Source: Marinospirillum sp.
GTDB taxonomy: Bacteria > Pseudomonadota > Gammaproteobacteria > Pseudomonadales > Halomonadaceae
Direction of reading: 5' to 3'
Length of the DNA stretch: 9,083 bases
NCBI GenBank assembly: GCA_007116865.1
Contig: SKHR01000209.1
Coordinates: 1 to 9,083, forward strand
The notes below the pieces were generated by a model. That model saw nothing but the letters and a program-made list of their open reading frames with translations, was not told where the DNA came from and did not search any database. Within the stretch, counting starts at the first letter, position 1, and every line of letters starts with the position of its first letter. Below, in pieces: positions 1-6,403 of this stretch. A program made the position numbers and the translations under genes.

Positions 1-1992
1 GGTGACGTTGGTCACCACACCCTCGAGCTGCATGCCGGGCTTGAGGTCTTTCATCTCCTCAACGCCTTCTTTGAACTCAGCCGCTTTAAACTCCGGGCGA
101 GGGTCTCGGCCGGGTTTTTCTAGCTCGCGCAGAATATCGCTGATGGTCGGCACACCAAACTTGTCATCGGTGAAATCAGCGGGGTTGAGCTTTTTCAAGA
201 AGACGCTATCGCCAATCAGGCTTTCCAGTGCCTTGTGATGTGACTGAGCGATGCGTTCAACCAGTGGATAGGCTTCCGGGTGAACGGCGGAGGCATCCAG
301 TGGGTTATCGCCTTTCATGATGCGCAAGAAACCGGCGCACTGCTCGTAGGCTTTGGGGCCAAGCCGACTGACCTTGAGCAACTCTTTGCGTGATTTAAAA
401 GCACCAGAGGCATCCCGCCAGGCGACAATGTTTTCGGCCAGCGTGGTATTCAAGCCGGAGGTGCGCGCCAAGAGGGGGGCAGAGGCGGTATTGAGATCAA
501 CGCCGACGCTGTTCACACAGTCTTCAACGACGGCATCCAGCGAGCGGGCCAGCTCCAGTTGTGAAACATCATGCTGGTATTGGCCGACACCGATGGATTT
601 GGGGTCAATTTTGACCAGCTCGGCCAGTGGATCTTGCAGGCGGCGGGCAATGGAGACTGCGCCGCGAATGGTCACATCCAGATCGGGGAATTCTCTGGCC
701 GCAAAGGCAGAGGCAGAGTAAATCGAAGCGCCTGCTTCATTGACCAGTACCTTGTGCAGGGGACGAGCGGTTTTGCCTTGGGTCAGGCGAATCAGCTCTG
801 CGGCCAAACGATCGGTTTCACGGCTGGCGGTGCCATTGCCGATTGCGATAAGTTCGATCTGATGTTTTTGACACAAGGCGGCCAGAACCTGCAGGGCTTC
901 CTGCCAGCGATTTTGCGGCGCATGGGGGTAAATGGTGGCGTGATCCAAAAGCTTGCCGGTGGCATCGACCGCCGCCACCTTAACCCCGGTGCGCAAGCCA
1001 GGATCGAGCCCCAGGGTCGGGCGAGGGCCAGCCGGGGCCGCTAAGAGCAGGTCTTTCAGGTTGGCAGCAAAAACCTGGATGGCGGCTTCTTCTGCCTGCT
1101 CGCGCAAGCGGTTGAGCAGCTCGGTTTCCAGGCGGGTATAGAGTTTGACCCGCCAGGTCCAACGCACCACCTCAAGCAGCCAGCGATCAGCAGGGCGTTT
1201 GTGATCTTCAATGTTGAAACGTTCAGCAATGACAGCCTCCGCTGGATGGCTGGTCAAGTCCTCTTCATTGGGCAGCCGAATGCTTAACGACAAGAAACCC
1301 TCGTTGCGGCCACGAAACATCGCCAGAGCGCGGTGAGAAGGTGTGGTTTTGAGGGCTTCATCGTGCTCAAAATAATCTCTGAACTTACTGCCGGCCTCTT
1401 CCTGACCAGGCATCAGGCGACTGCAAAGCAGGCCTTCACTCCAGAGCTGGTGGCGCAGTTGGCCGGCCAGTTCGGCTTCTTCAGAGAAGCGCTCCATCAA
1501 AATCTGTTTGGCACCATCGAGCACAGCTTTGGCATCAGCAAACCCTGCCTCGGTGTTGATGTACGTCTCGGCCAGGGCTTGTGGTTCTTGTGTCGGATCG
1601 GTGAGCAGTGCATCGGCCAGTGGCTCGATGCCCGCTTCGCGTGCAATCTGTGCCTTGGTACGGCGCTTGGGTTTGTAGGGAAGGTAAAGGTCTTCCAGGC
1701 GCTGTTTGGATTCGGCCAGTTCGATTTGGCTTTTCAGGCTATCGGTGAGCTTGCCTTGTTCTTCGATTGAGGCCAGTACACTGGTGCGGCGTTCTTCGAG
1801 TTCGCGCAGATAACGCAGGCGCTCATCCAGATGGCGTAGTTGGGTATCATCCAGTGCCCCAGTGACTTCTTTACGGTAACGGGCAATGAAGGGGACGGTG
1901 GCACCTTCGTCGAGTAGAGCAATAGAGGCTTGTACTTGTGCATCACGAACTTGCAGTTCGCTGGCAATGCGCTGAGCAATAGAGGGGAGCAT
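1..1992 (-). CDS. tex: Tex-family RNA-binding transcription accessory protein (3' end outside window)
   Basis: I translated this frame throughout: it is open for 664 codons from ATG at 1992 to the left edge, with no stop or frameshift. Family members are about 770-790 residues, so roughly 110-120 C-terminal residues are missing. The N-terminal helical region begins MLPSIAQRIA and carries VPFIARYRKEVTGALDD near residues 30-46. A YqgF/RNase H-like domain follows, with GLDPGLRTG at 328-336 and GNGTASRET at 385-393. Helix-hairpin-helix elements lie near 492-560 (VGVDLNTAS, then LGPKAYEQC). The start of the S1 RNA-binding domain, LEGVVTNVT, is at the cut edge. Tex is a cytoplasmic nucleic-acid-binding protein linked to transcription and stress tolerance; its exact biochemical role is unsettled. 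AAGGA lies about 5 nt before the ATG. The start is only 13 nt after the FliT-like gene, with no terminator between, so read-through from the flagellar block is possible. The gene looks richer in G+C than its neighbours. Confidence 0.97.
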   Translation of the reverse strand, partial: MLPSIAQRIASELQVRDAQVQASIALLDEGATVPFIARYRKEVTGALDDTQLRHLDERLRYLRELEERRTSVLASIEEQGKLTDSLKSQIELAESKQRLEDLYLPYKPKRRTKAQIAREAGIEPLADALLTDPTQEPQALAETYINTEAGFADAKAVLDGAKQILMERFSEEAELAGQLRHQLWSEGLLCSRLMPGQEEAGSKFRDYFEHDEALKTTPSHRALAMFRGRNEGFLSLSIRLPNEEDLTSHPAEAVIAERFNIEDHKRPADRWLLEVVRWTWRVKLYTRLETELLNRLREQAEEAAIQVFAANLKDLLLAAPAGPRPTLGLDPGLRTGVKVAAVDATGKLLDHATIYPHAPQNRWQEALQVLAALCQKHQIELIAIGNGTASRETDRLAAELIRLTQGKTARPLHKVLVNEAGASIYSASAFAAREFPDLDVTIRGAVSIARRLQDPLAELVKIDPKSIGVGQYQHDVSQLELARSLDAVVEDCVNSVGVDLNTASAPLLARTSGLNTTLAENIVAWRDASGAFKSRKELLKVSRLGPKAYEQCAGFLRIMKGDNPLDASAVHPEAYPLVERIAQSHHKALESLIGDSVFLKKLNPADFTDDKFGVPTISDILRELEKPGRDPRPEFKAAEFKEGVEEMKDLKPGMQLEGVVTNVT

Positions 1993-2005
1993 GAGAATCC
2001 TTGTT

Positions 2006-2353
2006 TCAGCGGGAATACTGCCCTTTGGCCAGGCCGTAGGCATTCACCGCTTTACGATTGTGCTGATTATTATGGCGCTGATCATGCAGGCTTTGACGGA
2101 CTTCCTGAGCGCGCTGTTGCAGGGTTTCGCTCAGGCTGTCCAGCTGCTGAAATAAAGCCGTGACCTGTTTGACCTCGGCTTCTTTCCAGGGGTAGGAAAA
2201 AAGTGTTTTCAGATGCTCGCTGCGTGCAGTCATCCACTGATCGACTTCACTGACTTCTTCGTTTTCAAGTCGATCGAGGCTGTCCAGCAGTTGCTCACTC
2301 AAGGCAATGGCTTGCTTGAGTGAATCCAGCGCCTGAGAAAAGTCGGTGGTCAT
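2006..2353 (-). CDS. fliT: FliT-like flagellar export chaperone
   Basis: A small (115-residue), hydrophilic protein that looks almost entirely helical, as expected of FliT family chaperones. FliT proteins bind FliD and export-apparatus components in the cytoplasm and, in enterics, also restrain the FlhDC regulator. A region with a conserved-looking W and R (residues 40-54, QWMTARSEHLKTLF) resembles the FliT pattern. Leucine-rich heptad-like stretches at about 8-30 and 63-90 suggest coiled coils, and the tail is basic and polar (RKAVNAYG...GQYSR). The start overlaps the stop of the upstream fliS paralogue by ATGA. No clear Shine-Dalgarno precedes it, so translational coupling is likely. FliT sequences diverge widely: the position directly after fliS supports the assignment more strongly than the residues do. 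It could be another small flagellar chaperone. Confidence 0.7.
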   Translation of the reverse strand: MTTDFSQALDSLKQAIALSEQLLDSLDRLENEEVSEVDQWMTARSEHLKTLFSYPWKEAEVKQVTALFQQLDSLSETLQQRAQEVRQSLHDQRHNNQHNRKAVNAYGLAKGQYSR

Positions 2354-2838
2354 GAATTGCCGTTATTTTCCGCCTGGTCGGCAGCAATTTGCCGCTCCAG
2401 GTCTTCACGAAACTGGCGCGCTTCGGGGCCGACTTCTGTCCAGGCGTCTTTGACCGGGGTGATCAGCTGGATACATTCTTCGACCAGAGCGGTTTCTTTT
2501 CCGGCCTTGGCACTGCCGAGCTGGCGGCCAATATATTCGTACAGATTATCCAGATTGGCGGCCATTTCAGGGTCAAGATCGTGGCGCAGTGAGATGCGCA
2601 GTTCATTGACACCCGCTTGAGCTTTGGTCAGCCATTTGTTCATGGATGCGCTGTCATCCCGCTCAATGGCGCTGATGCCATCTTGCATATGAGAGACAAT
2701 GGCAGAGAAGAGCATTTCAATCAGCTTGTGAGGATCAGCTTCTTCAACTTCGGTTTGCAGATGTTTGTTATTGCTGATCTGCGAGGAATACATCTGGGCA
2801 GCCAGCTGCTGTTGACGAAGGGTGGTGGCTTTACGCAT
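2350..2838 (-). CDS. fliS: Second, divergent FliS-family flagellin export chaperone
   Basis: A 162-residue FliS-family protein. FliS binds the disordered C-terminus of flagellin in the cytoplasm, preventing early polymerisation and guiding it to the FlhA export gate. The family signature is visible: VEEADPHKLIEMLF near residues 31-44, LRISLRHDLDPEMAANL near 80-96, and LYEYIGRQL near 99-107. It differs from the other FliS here (139 residues) by about 10 extra N-terminal residues (MRKATTLRQQ), a longer acidic/polar C-terminus, and two adjacent Asp residues at 61-62. I chose ATG at 2838 rather than the TTG just before it, because AGAGGA at 2846-2851 is 7 nt from this ATG. It follows flagellin 2 by 74 nt and overlaps the FliT-like gene by 4 nt. 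I infer, without direct proof, that it serves flagellin 2. Confidence 0.9.
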   Translation of the reverse strand: MRKATTLRQQQLAAQMYSSQISNNKHLQTEVEEADPHKLIEMLFSAIVSHMQDGISAIERDDSASMNKWLTKAQAGVNELRISLRHDLDPEMAANLDNLYEYIGRQLGSAKAGKETALVEECIQLITPVKDAWTEVGPEARQFREDLERQIAADQAENNGNS

Positions 2839-2845
2839 CAAGTCA

Positions 2846-2851
2846 TCCTCT
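2846..2851 (-). promoter_or_regulatory. Ribosome binding site of the second fliS
   Basis: AGAGGA on the minus strand lies 7 nt before ATG at 2838 and only 4 nt before the in-frame TTG at 2841. This spacing favours the ATG as the start. Confidence 0.7.
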
Positions 2852-2864
2852 AACCATGAGAGAG

Positions 2865-2882
2865 ACCCCGCCGAAGCGGGGT
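2865..2882 (-). terminator. UUCG-capped GC hairpin after flagellin 2, partial terminator or mRNA-stabilising stem
   Basis: On the transcribed strand ACCCCGC-TTCG-GCGGGGT forms a perfect 7-bp stem with an extra-stable UUCG tetraloop. It sits 30 nt after the flagellin 2 stop and 26 nt before the second fliS. The sequence following it is CTCTCTC, not a U-tract, so it is not a canonical intrinsic terminator. It could attenuate transcription, or protect the 3' end of a very abundant flagellin mRNA against exonucleases while leaving low-level fliS-fliT expression. Confidence 0.6.
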
Positions 2883-2912
2883 TTTATGAGGACTTTACCA
2901 GTAAACCCTTTT

Positions 2913-3785
2913 TTACAGCAAGCCTAAGATCGCCTGAGAGGAGGCGTTAGCCTGACTCAATGAAGCAATACCAGCCTGCTGCAGTACCTGCTGTTTAGAC
3001 AGATTGGAGGTTTCAACCGCGAAGTCGGCATCCTGAATCCGGCTGCGTGCGGCCTGCAGGTTTTCAGAATAGATCTGGTTGCCAGAAATGACCGCTTCGA
3101 AGCGGTTCATGACCGCACCGAAAGTAGCACGCAGTTCGGAAACAGCATCAATGCCCAGTCGGGTTGAGCTGATTGCACTTCGTGCATCGCTAACATTGCT
3201 AATATCAATGGCACCGAGCCCATTGAGGCCCGCAGACATGATTCTTGAAAAAAGTTCTTGGGCTTCACCAGCAAGCACACGTGCCACGCCGCCGCTCAAA
3301 GCAAGATCAATGCGTGAATTATCTTCATTCTTGAAGCCAACCTGGAAGGTGATATCCCGAGCAGCAGAGTTTAGAATCGGCATGCCGTTGAACTCAGTCA
3401 CACTGATGATTCGAGCGATTTCCTGAGTGAGCTGATCAACTTCTTTTTGCAGGCCCCGGCGAGCAGCAGTGTCATAGGTGCCGTTAGCTGACTGAATGGC
3501 TAGCTCATTGATTCGCTGTAGGTTTTGGCCGATTTGATCCAGTGCCCCTTCAGCCGTTTGGGCCATGGAAATGCCATCATTAGCATTGCGAGTAGCCATG
3601 TTCAAACCACGGATATCCTTGGTTTGGGACTGGGCCAGATATAAACCAGCGGCATCGTCCTTGGCTGAGTTGACACGAAGGCCAGTGGAAAGCCGCTGGA
3701 AAGTGGTTGCCTGCTGACTTTGAGTCGTCTGCAGGTTGCGGGTCGCGTTAAGCGCCGCAATATTGGTGTTTAGTACCAGAGACAT
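2913..3785 (-). CDS. fliC: Flagellin 2, with a sigma-54-type promoter
   Basis: A 290-residue flagellin, the filament subunit exported by the flagellar type III system. The D0/D1 N-terminal domain (about 1-140) shows LSTGLRVNSAKDDAAGLYLA, NANDGISMAQTAEGAL and LQRINELAIQSANGT. The C-terminal D1/D0 region (about 215-290) shows ELRATFGAVMNRFE, SRIQDADFAVE and the LGLL end. Only about 75 residues separate the two conserved halves, so the outer D2/D3 domains of enteric FliC (about 500 residues) are missing. This is a compact flagellin. Its ends closely match flagellin 1 while the middle differs, so the two look like an old duplication. AAGGAG lies 7 nt before the ATG. A sigma-54 promoter and palindromic leader precede it. 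It is followed by the second fliS and the FliT-like gene. By analogy with Vibrio flaA it may be the core flagellin. Confidence 0.97.
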   Translation of the reverse strand: MSLVLNTNIAALNATRNLQTTQSQQATTFQRLSTGLRVNSAKDDAAGLYLAQSQTKDIRGLNMATRNANDGISMAQTAEGALDQIGQNLQRINELAIQSANGTYDTAARRGLQKEVDQLTQEIARIISVTEFNGMPILNSAARDITFQVGFKNEDNSRIDLALSGGVARVLAGEAQELFSRIMSAGLNGLGAIDISNVSDARSAISSTRLGIDAVSELRATFGAVMNRFEAVISGNQIYSENLQAARSRIQDADFAVETSNLSKQQVLQQAGIASLSQANASSQAILGLL

Positions 3786-3792
3786 TTTCAGG

Positions 3793-3801
3793 CTCCTTGG
3801 T
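3793..3801 (-). promoter_or_regulatory. Ribosome binding site of flagellin 2, with distal complementary sequence
   Basis: ACCAAGGAG on the minus strand contains a strong Shine-Dalgarno 7 nt before the ATG at 3785. The same nine bases occur in inverted orientation at 3904-3912 (CTCCTTGGT on the minus strand), so a read-through transcript could pair the two and mask the site. Confidence 0.65.
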
Positions 3802-3820
3802 TTGGTAAAGTCTTCATGGC

Positions 3821-3884
3821 AGGCTTGCCGTTAGCGGCAAGCCTTTGCCGTTTTATGATAAAGCGGCAATTTTTGCCGTTTTAT
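3821..3884 (-). repeat. Palindromic repeat cluster in the flagellin 2 leader
   Basis: On the minus strand the 13-mer ATAAAACGGCAAA occurs at 3884-3872 and again at 3856-3844, a 28-nt period. Each copy is followed by TTGCCGC (3869-3863 and 3840-3834). The first copy forms CGGCAA-AAA-TTGCCG. The second overlaps a stronger 10-bp stem, AGGCTTGCCG-CTAA-CGGCAAGCCT (3844-3821). TTGCCG at 3840-3835 can therefore pair either upstream (CGGCAA, 3850-3845) or downstream (3830-3825), giving two exclusive folds. No U-tract follows, so it is not an intrinsic terminator. The cluster starts about 20 nt after the predicted sigma-54 start. It could be a set of operator-like sites for an FlrC/FleR- or FleQ-type enhancer-binding protein, or a structured leader. 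Confidence 0.75.
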
Positions 3885-3913
3885 CCGTGCCTCATAAGCA
3901 TTCACCAAGGAGG

Positions 3914-3931
3914 ATGCAATCGGTGTGCCAA
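3914..3931 (-). promoter_or_regulatory. Sigma-54 (RpoN) promoter of flagellin 2
   Basis: TTGGCAC-N5-TTGCAT on the minus strand matches the sigma-54 -24/-12 consensus TGGCAC-N5-TTGCA. The invariant GG (3929-3928) and GC (3917-3916) are separated by exactly 10 nt. It starts 5 nt after the fliS stop codon. The predicted transcription start is near 3904, giving a leader of about 119 nt. Sigma-54 promoters need an enhancer-binding ATPase, probably an FlrC/FleR/FleQ-type protein encoded elsewhere. Confidence 0.87.
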
Positions 3932-3935
3932 GTGT

Positions 3936-4355
3936 TTAGTTGTCTCCCAGTATTTTTTCTGCTTCTTCTTTGATTTCATCCCAGGCTTCTTTGACTGGCT
4001 TCATCAGGTTCATGACTTCGTTGATTGCTTCTCCGTTAGGTGAGGAACCGGCCTGAGCAAGTCTGCGTCCCATATAGTCGTACAGGCTGTTTAGAGTGAT
4101 CGCGACTTCTTGTCCTTTCTCAAAGTCCAAGGAGGTTCTAAGTTCCGTGATGATTCGTTGCGCGCGAGAAACATGTTGAGCAAAGGCTAAATCATCTTTG
4201 CGTTCAAGATCACCTTTTGCGGCAGACAGATGGCCTAAAGCTGCCTCCATAAGCATTTGAATGAGGCGATGTGGGCTGGCTTCATTGACTTCAGCTTCGC
4301 GGCTAGTTCCTTGCATATACTGTGCAATGCCGCGCAAGGGCTTTTTGTAGACCAT
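3936..4355 (-). CDS. fliS: FliS flagellin export chaperone
   Basis: A 139-residue protein of usual FliS length and all-helical character. It binds the flagellin C-terminus in the cytoplasm before export. Family signatures are clear: VNEASPHRLIQMLMEAAL (residues 23-40), ELRTSLDFEKGQEVAITL (71-88) and LYDYMGRRLAQA (91-102). The N-terminus includes an AQYMQ segment (11-15) near where FliS family members carry a functional Tyr. AGGAG lies 6 nt before the ATG. The gene follows fliD by 66 nt, and an intrinsic terminator occupies most of that gap, so expression probably depends on read-through or on a promoter inside fliD. It is much closer to the FliS consensus than the second copy at 2350-2838. 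A sigma-54 promoter for flagellin 2 begins 5 nt after its stop. Confidence 0.95.
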   Translation of the reverse strand: MVYKKPLRGIAQYMQGTSREAEVNEASPHRLIQMLMEAALGHLSAAKGDLERKDDLAFAQHVSRAQRIITELRTSLDFEKGQEVAITLNSLYDYMGRRLAQAGSSPNGEAINEVMNLMKPVKEAWDEIKEEAEKILGDN

Positions 4356-4372
4356 GGATTACTCCTGAAAAT

Positions 4373-4399
4373 AAAAAAAAGGGTACCCAAAGGATACCC
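4373..4399 (-). terminator. Intrinsic terminator between fliD and fliS
   Basis: GGGTATCC-TTT-GGGTACCC on the transcribed strand forms an 8-bp stem (one U-G pair), followed directly by eight T residues. It lies 22 nt after the fliD stop. The fliS Shine-Dalgarno begins only 6 nt after the U-tract, leaving no room for a fliS promoter downstream of it. Confidence 0.87.
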
Positions 4400-4421
4400 A
4401 GATTTTGAATGACATCAAGGC

Positions 4422-5828
4422 TTATCGTCCAGGGCGTGTATACCCAGGAAGGCTTGATAGTTGCTGACCTAAATAAGACCCAGTTGAGTTAAAGTTAGCA
4501 ATAAGTCCCTCAACAGAGTTAAATTGCCGGTAGAGGCGTTCTTCAAGTAAGTCTAAACGCATATTGGTTGAATCTATGCGGTCATCAATACGGCGCACCT
4601 CAGACTGTAGTCCCTCACGGCGGATTTGAATCAGGCCTTTTGATAGTTGGCCGTTTTGAGTGGTAGTAGTGGTTAACTGTTGAGCCAAATCAGCAAAGCG
4701 CGCGGCATAGCCATTTGCTCCGTCATCATCTTCACGTGCGCCTAAAATGAAAGCAACTCGATCGAAGTCATCATTCAGCGCTTGGGTCAGTTTTGCAGAA
4801 TTTGTCTGCAGAGTACCATTTCTTGAGCTGGTGGCCTGCCCAGGCTCAAAGTTACGATCGACGTAGGTCTCGATTCCAATCATGCTGAGCAGGTTGGCAG
4901 GATCGTCACCTGTTGGAGTGAAAAGTTCTCGACGCAGCTGATCCTCAATACTGCGAACAGTGTTGTCACCCGCTAAAGCTCCTTTTTTCGCTTCATTCAA
5001 ATGAATGATCAGGTCGTTGTAGGCTTTGACAAACTTATCGATATTATCTCTGATCGCTTTGTCATCGCGGCTTACTTGCAGTGATGACGTGCGGTTAGCT
5101 TCAGATAAGCTTCCAGCACCTTGAGTCAGTGTGATATCGACACCTGTAATCACATTCGTGAAGGTGTTTGTGCTGCTGGTGGCCATGATGCCATCGATTT
5201 CGATGCGAGCATTCAATTCAGTTGGATCATCGTTGTAATTTTTGTTACCGGATATTCCGTCAACCTCAAAAACACCATCAGCGCCTGTTTCCTTGGCATT
5301 TAGTACTAGAAAACGGTTCCCGTCCCCATCATTGATGATATTTGCAGAAAGTGTATCCCGAAGACCAGGATGCTTATTGATTTCTGAGCGGAGTCGGTCT
5401 AGATCCCAGGGTTGTCCGTTTTTTGGACCGATTTTCTCGCCATTAATCTCAATTTCATTTTCTAGACGAAAATTCTCATCCAAGGCATCACTAGTAAAAC
5501 GAAAATTGCGAGCCTCTGAGTGTACGGTGACGTTATAATTGCCATTGGTTGCGCCAGCAAGATGATCCGCTTTAGCTGTGAAGGCTCGGTCATTTCCGGA
5601 CTGAGCAGATAGTTGCTGAAACTTATCCATGCCGCGCAGGTCGCGCATTGCATCACGCACAGAGTTCAGTCGGCTTGCCATTTGGCCATAAGCACTGATT
5701 TGTGCTTGCGTTTGTGCCCGTTGCGACTGTAAGCGCTTTAAAGGCGCCGCCTCCGCTTGAACCGTTGCTTTAATTATCTGATCAACGGGCAAGCCTGAAC
5801 CAACGCCACTAAATCCAATGTTACTCAT
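4422..5828 (-). CDS. fliD: Flagellar filament cap protein FliD (HAP2)
   Basis: A 468-residue FliD, the pentameric or hexameric cap at the filament tip that folds and inserts arriving flagellin. The N-terminal signature IGFSGVGSGLPVDQIIKATV (4-23) and following helix form the D0/D1 start, with FliD_N over about 10-108. The FliD_C region spans about 206-448, including the segment from VITGVDITLTQ (226-236) onward and KFVKAYNDLI (265-274). The C-terminal coiled coil (about 400-440) ends in the typical QFNSVEGLIANFNSTGSYLGQQL pattern at 435-457. Length is normal for the family. The start ATG at 5828 has a strong AAGAGGTGAT Shine-Dalgarno about 6 nt upstream. It follows flaG by 38 nt without a promoter or terminator, so both are likely cotranscribed from the sigma-28 promoter at 6404-6430, ending at the terminator at 4373-4399. 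Confidence 0.97.
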   Translation of the reverse strand: MSNIGFSGVGSGLPVDQIIKATVQAEAAPLKRLQSQRAQTQAQISAYGQMASRLNSVRDAMRDLRGMDKFQQLSAQSGNDRAFTAKADHLAGATNGNYNVTVHSEARNFRFTSDALDENFRLENEIEINGEKIGPKNGQPWDLDRLRSEINKHPGLRDTLSANIINDGDGNRFLVLNAKETGADGVFEVDGISGNKNYNDDPTELNARIEIDGIMATSSTNTFTNVITGVDITLTQGAGSLSEANRTSSLQVSRDDKAIRDNIDKFVKAYNDLIIHLNEAKKGALAGDNTVRSIEDQLRRELFTPTGDDPANLLSMIGIETYVDRNFEPGQATSSRNGTLQTNSAKLTQALNDDFDRVAFILGAREDDDGANGYAARFADLAQQLTTTTTQNGQLSKGLIQIRREGLQSEVRRIDDRIDSTNMRLDLLEERLYRQFNSVEGLIANFNSTGSYLGQQLSSLPGYTRPGR

Positions 5829-5866
5829 AGATCACCTCTTATGGATGCAGTCTTTTAAACTACATC

Positions 5867-6352
5867 TCAAGAAACCTTGGTTGAAAAAAAGTTCGTTTCA
5901 CCCTGCATAAGCTTTGCCCGACGTGAAAGGACTTCTTCCGAAGGATACTGTCGAATCACTTCGTCTGTTTTGGTATTTAACACACGTACAATCAAGTCTT
6001 CGGTTTTATCATGCAGCTCAAAGCGCAGCGCTCGATTGTATGAATAGAGCGCACTGTTGATCTCATCGAGGACTTCCTTGAGCTCTGTTGCAGACATAGA
6101 GGCTACTTTTTCTGCAATAGGATCGGCTTCTTTTTCTGCGGCACGCTCTTGAGAGCCAGTCTGTGGCGGTTGTGCAGGGTTTCCCGCTGCTTGGGGGGAA
6201 GACTGGTTTTGAGCCGAGGTGTTGGCTTCTGTTTCTGTCACTGGCCGAGATGAATCGGCAGCACTGGTAGTTTTCCCAACTTGACGCACAGAAGGCGCAG
6301 CTCTATCCACCAGCTGGCTAGTAAATGCGTTGGATGTGATTTCTGTGGACAT
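5867..6352 (-). CDS. flaG: FlaG family protein
   Basis: A 161-residue protein with a low-complexity N-terminal half (about 20-75, rich in Ser, Thr, Ala, Gln, Pro and Glu) and a conserved C-terminal FlaG domain from about 80 to 145. The diagnostic segment is LRFELHDKTEDLIVRVLN (109-126) followed by IRQYPSEEVL (133-142). FlaG is a poorly understood flagellar protein that influences filament length in some Pseudomonas, Vibrio and Campylobacter species. I start it at ATG 6352: GAGGTGA at 6358-6364 lies 5 nt upstream, whereas the in-frame GTG at 6361 falls inside that Shine-Dalgarno. It has its own sigma-28 promoter and heads a flaG-fliD unit. The order flagellin-flaG-fliD-fliS is the familiar polar-flagellum arrangement. 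Confidence 0.95.
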   Translation of the reverse strand: MSTEITSNAFTSQLVDRAAPSVRQVGKTTSAADSSRPVTETEANTSAQNQSSPQAAGNPAQPPQTGSQERAAEKEADPIAEKVASMSATELKEVLDEINSALYSYNRALRFELHDKTEDLIVRVLNTKTDEVIRQYPSEEVLSRRAKLMQGETNFFSTKVS

Positions 6353-6357
6353 GTCTG

Positions 6358-6364
6358 TCACCTC
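6358..6364 (-). promoter_or_regulatory. Ribosome binding site that fixes the flaG start
   Basis: GAGGTGA on the minus strand lies 5 nt before ATG 6352 and overlaps the alternative GTG codon at 6361-6359. A ribosome could not use both, so the ATG is the supported start. Confidence 0.75.
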
Positions 6365-6403
6365 ACTGGTGTTCAGATGAACTATAGATTATCTCATTCT
6401 AGG

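Noticed and set aside
2..1770. Several plus-strand open frames (2-238, 353-721, 571-1044, 953-1141, 1333-1770)
   Set aside because: They lie antisense to an unbroken 664-codon Tex frame, with no matching family features or ribosome sites.
1734..1979. Minus-strand 81-codon frame inside the start of tex
   Set aside because: It overlaps the clear Tex N-terminus in another frame and shows no recognisable protein features.
2041..2100. AT-rich CATAATAATC inside fliT as a tex promoter
   Set aside because: I could not find a credible -35 element at the right distance.
2839..2841. TTG at 2841 as the start of the second fliS
   Set aside because: The next codon is ATG with better spacing (7 nt) from AGAGGA.
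3821..3884. Leader repeats as a CRISPR array or an intrinsic terminator
   Set aside because: There are only two short imperfect copies with no unique spacers, and no U-tract follows the strongest stem.
3905..3916. Plus-strand CCAAGGAGG next to ATG resembling a translation start
   Set aside because: There is no spacing between the Shine-Dalgarno-like bases and the ATG, no convincing plus-strand protein follows, and the bases lie in the sigma-54 promoter region of the minus strand.
6353..6361. GTG at 6361 as the flaG start
   Set aside because: The GTG is part of the Shine-Dalgarno GAGGTGA that serves the ATG at 6352.
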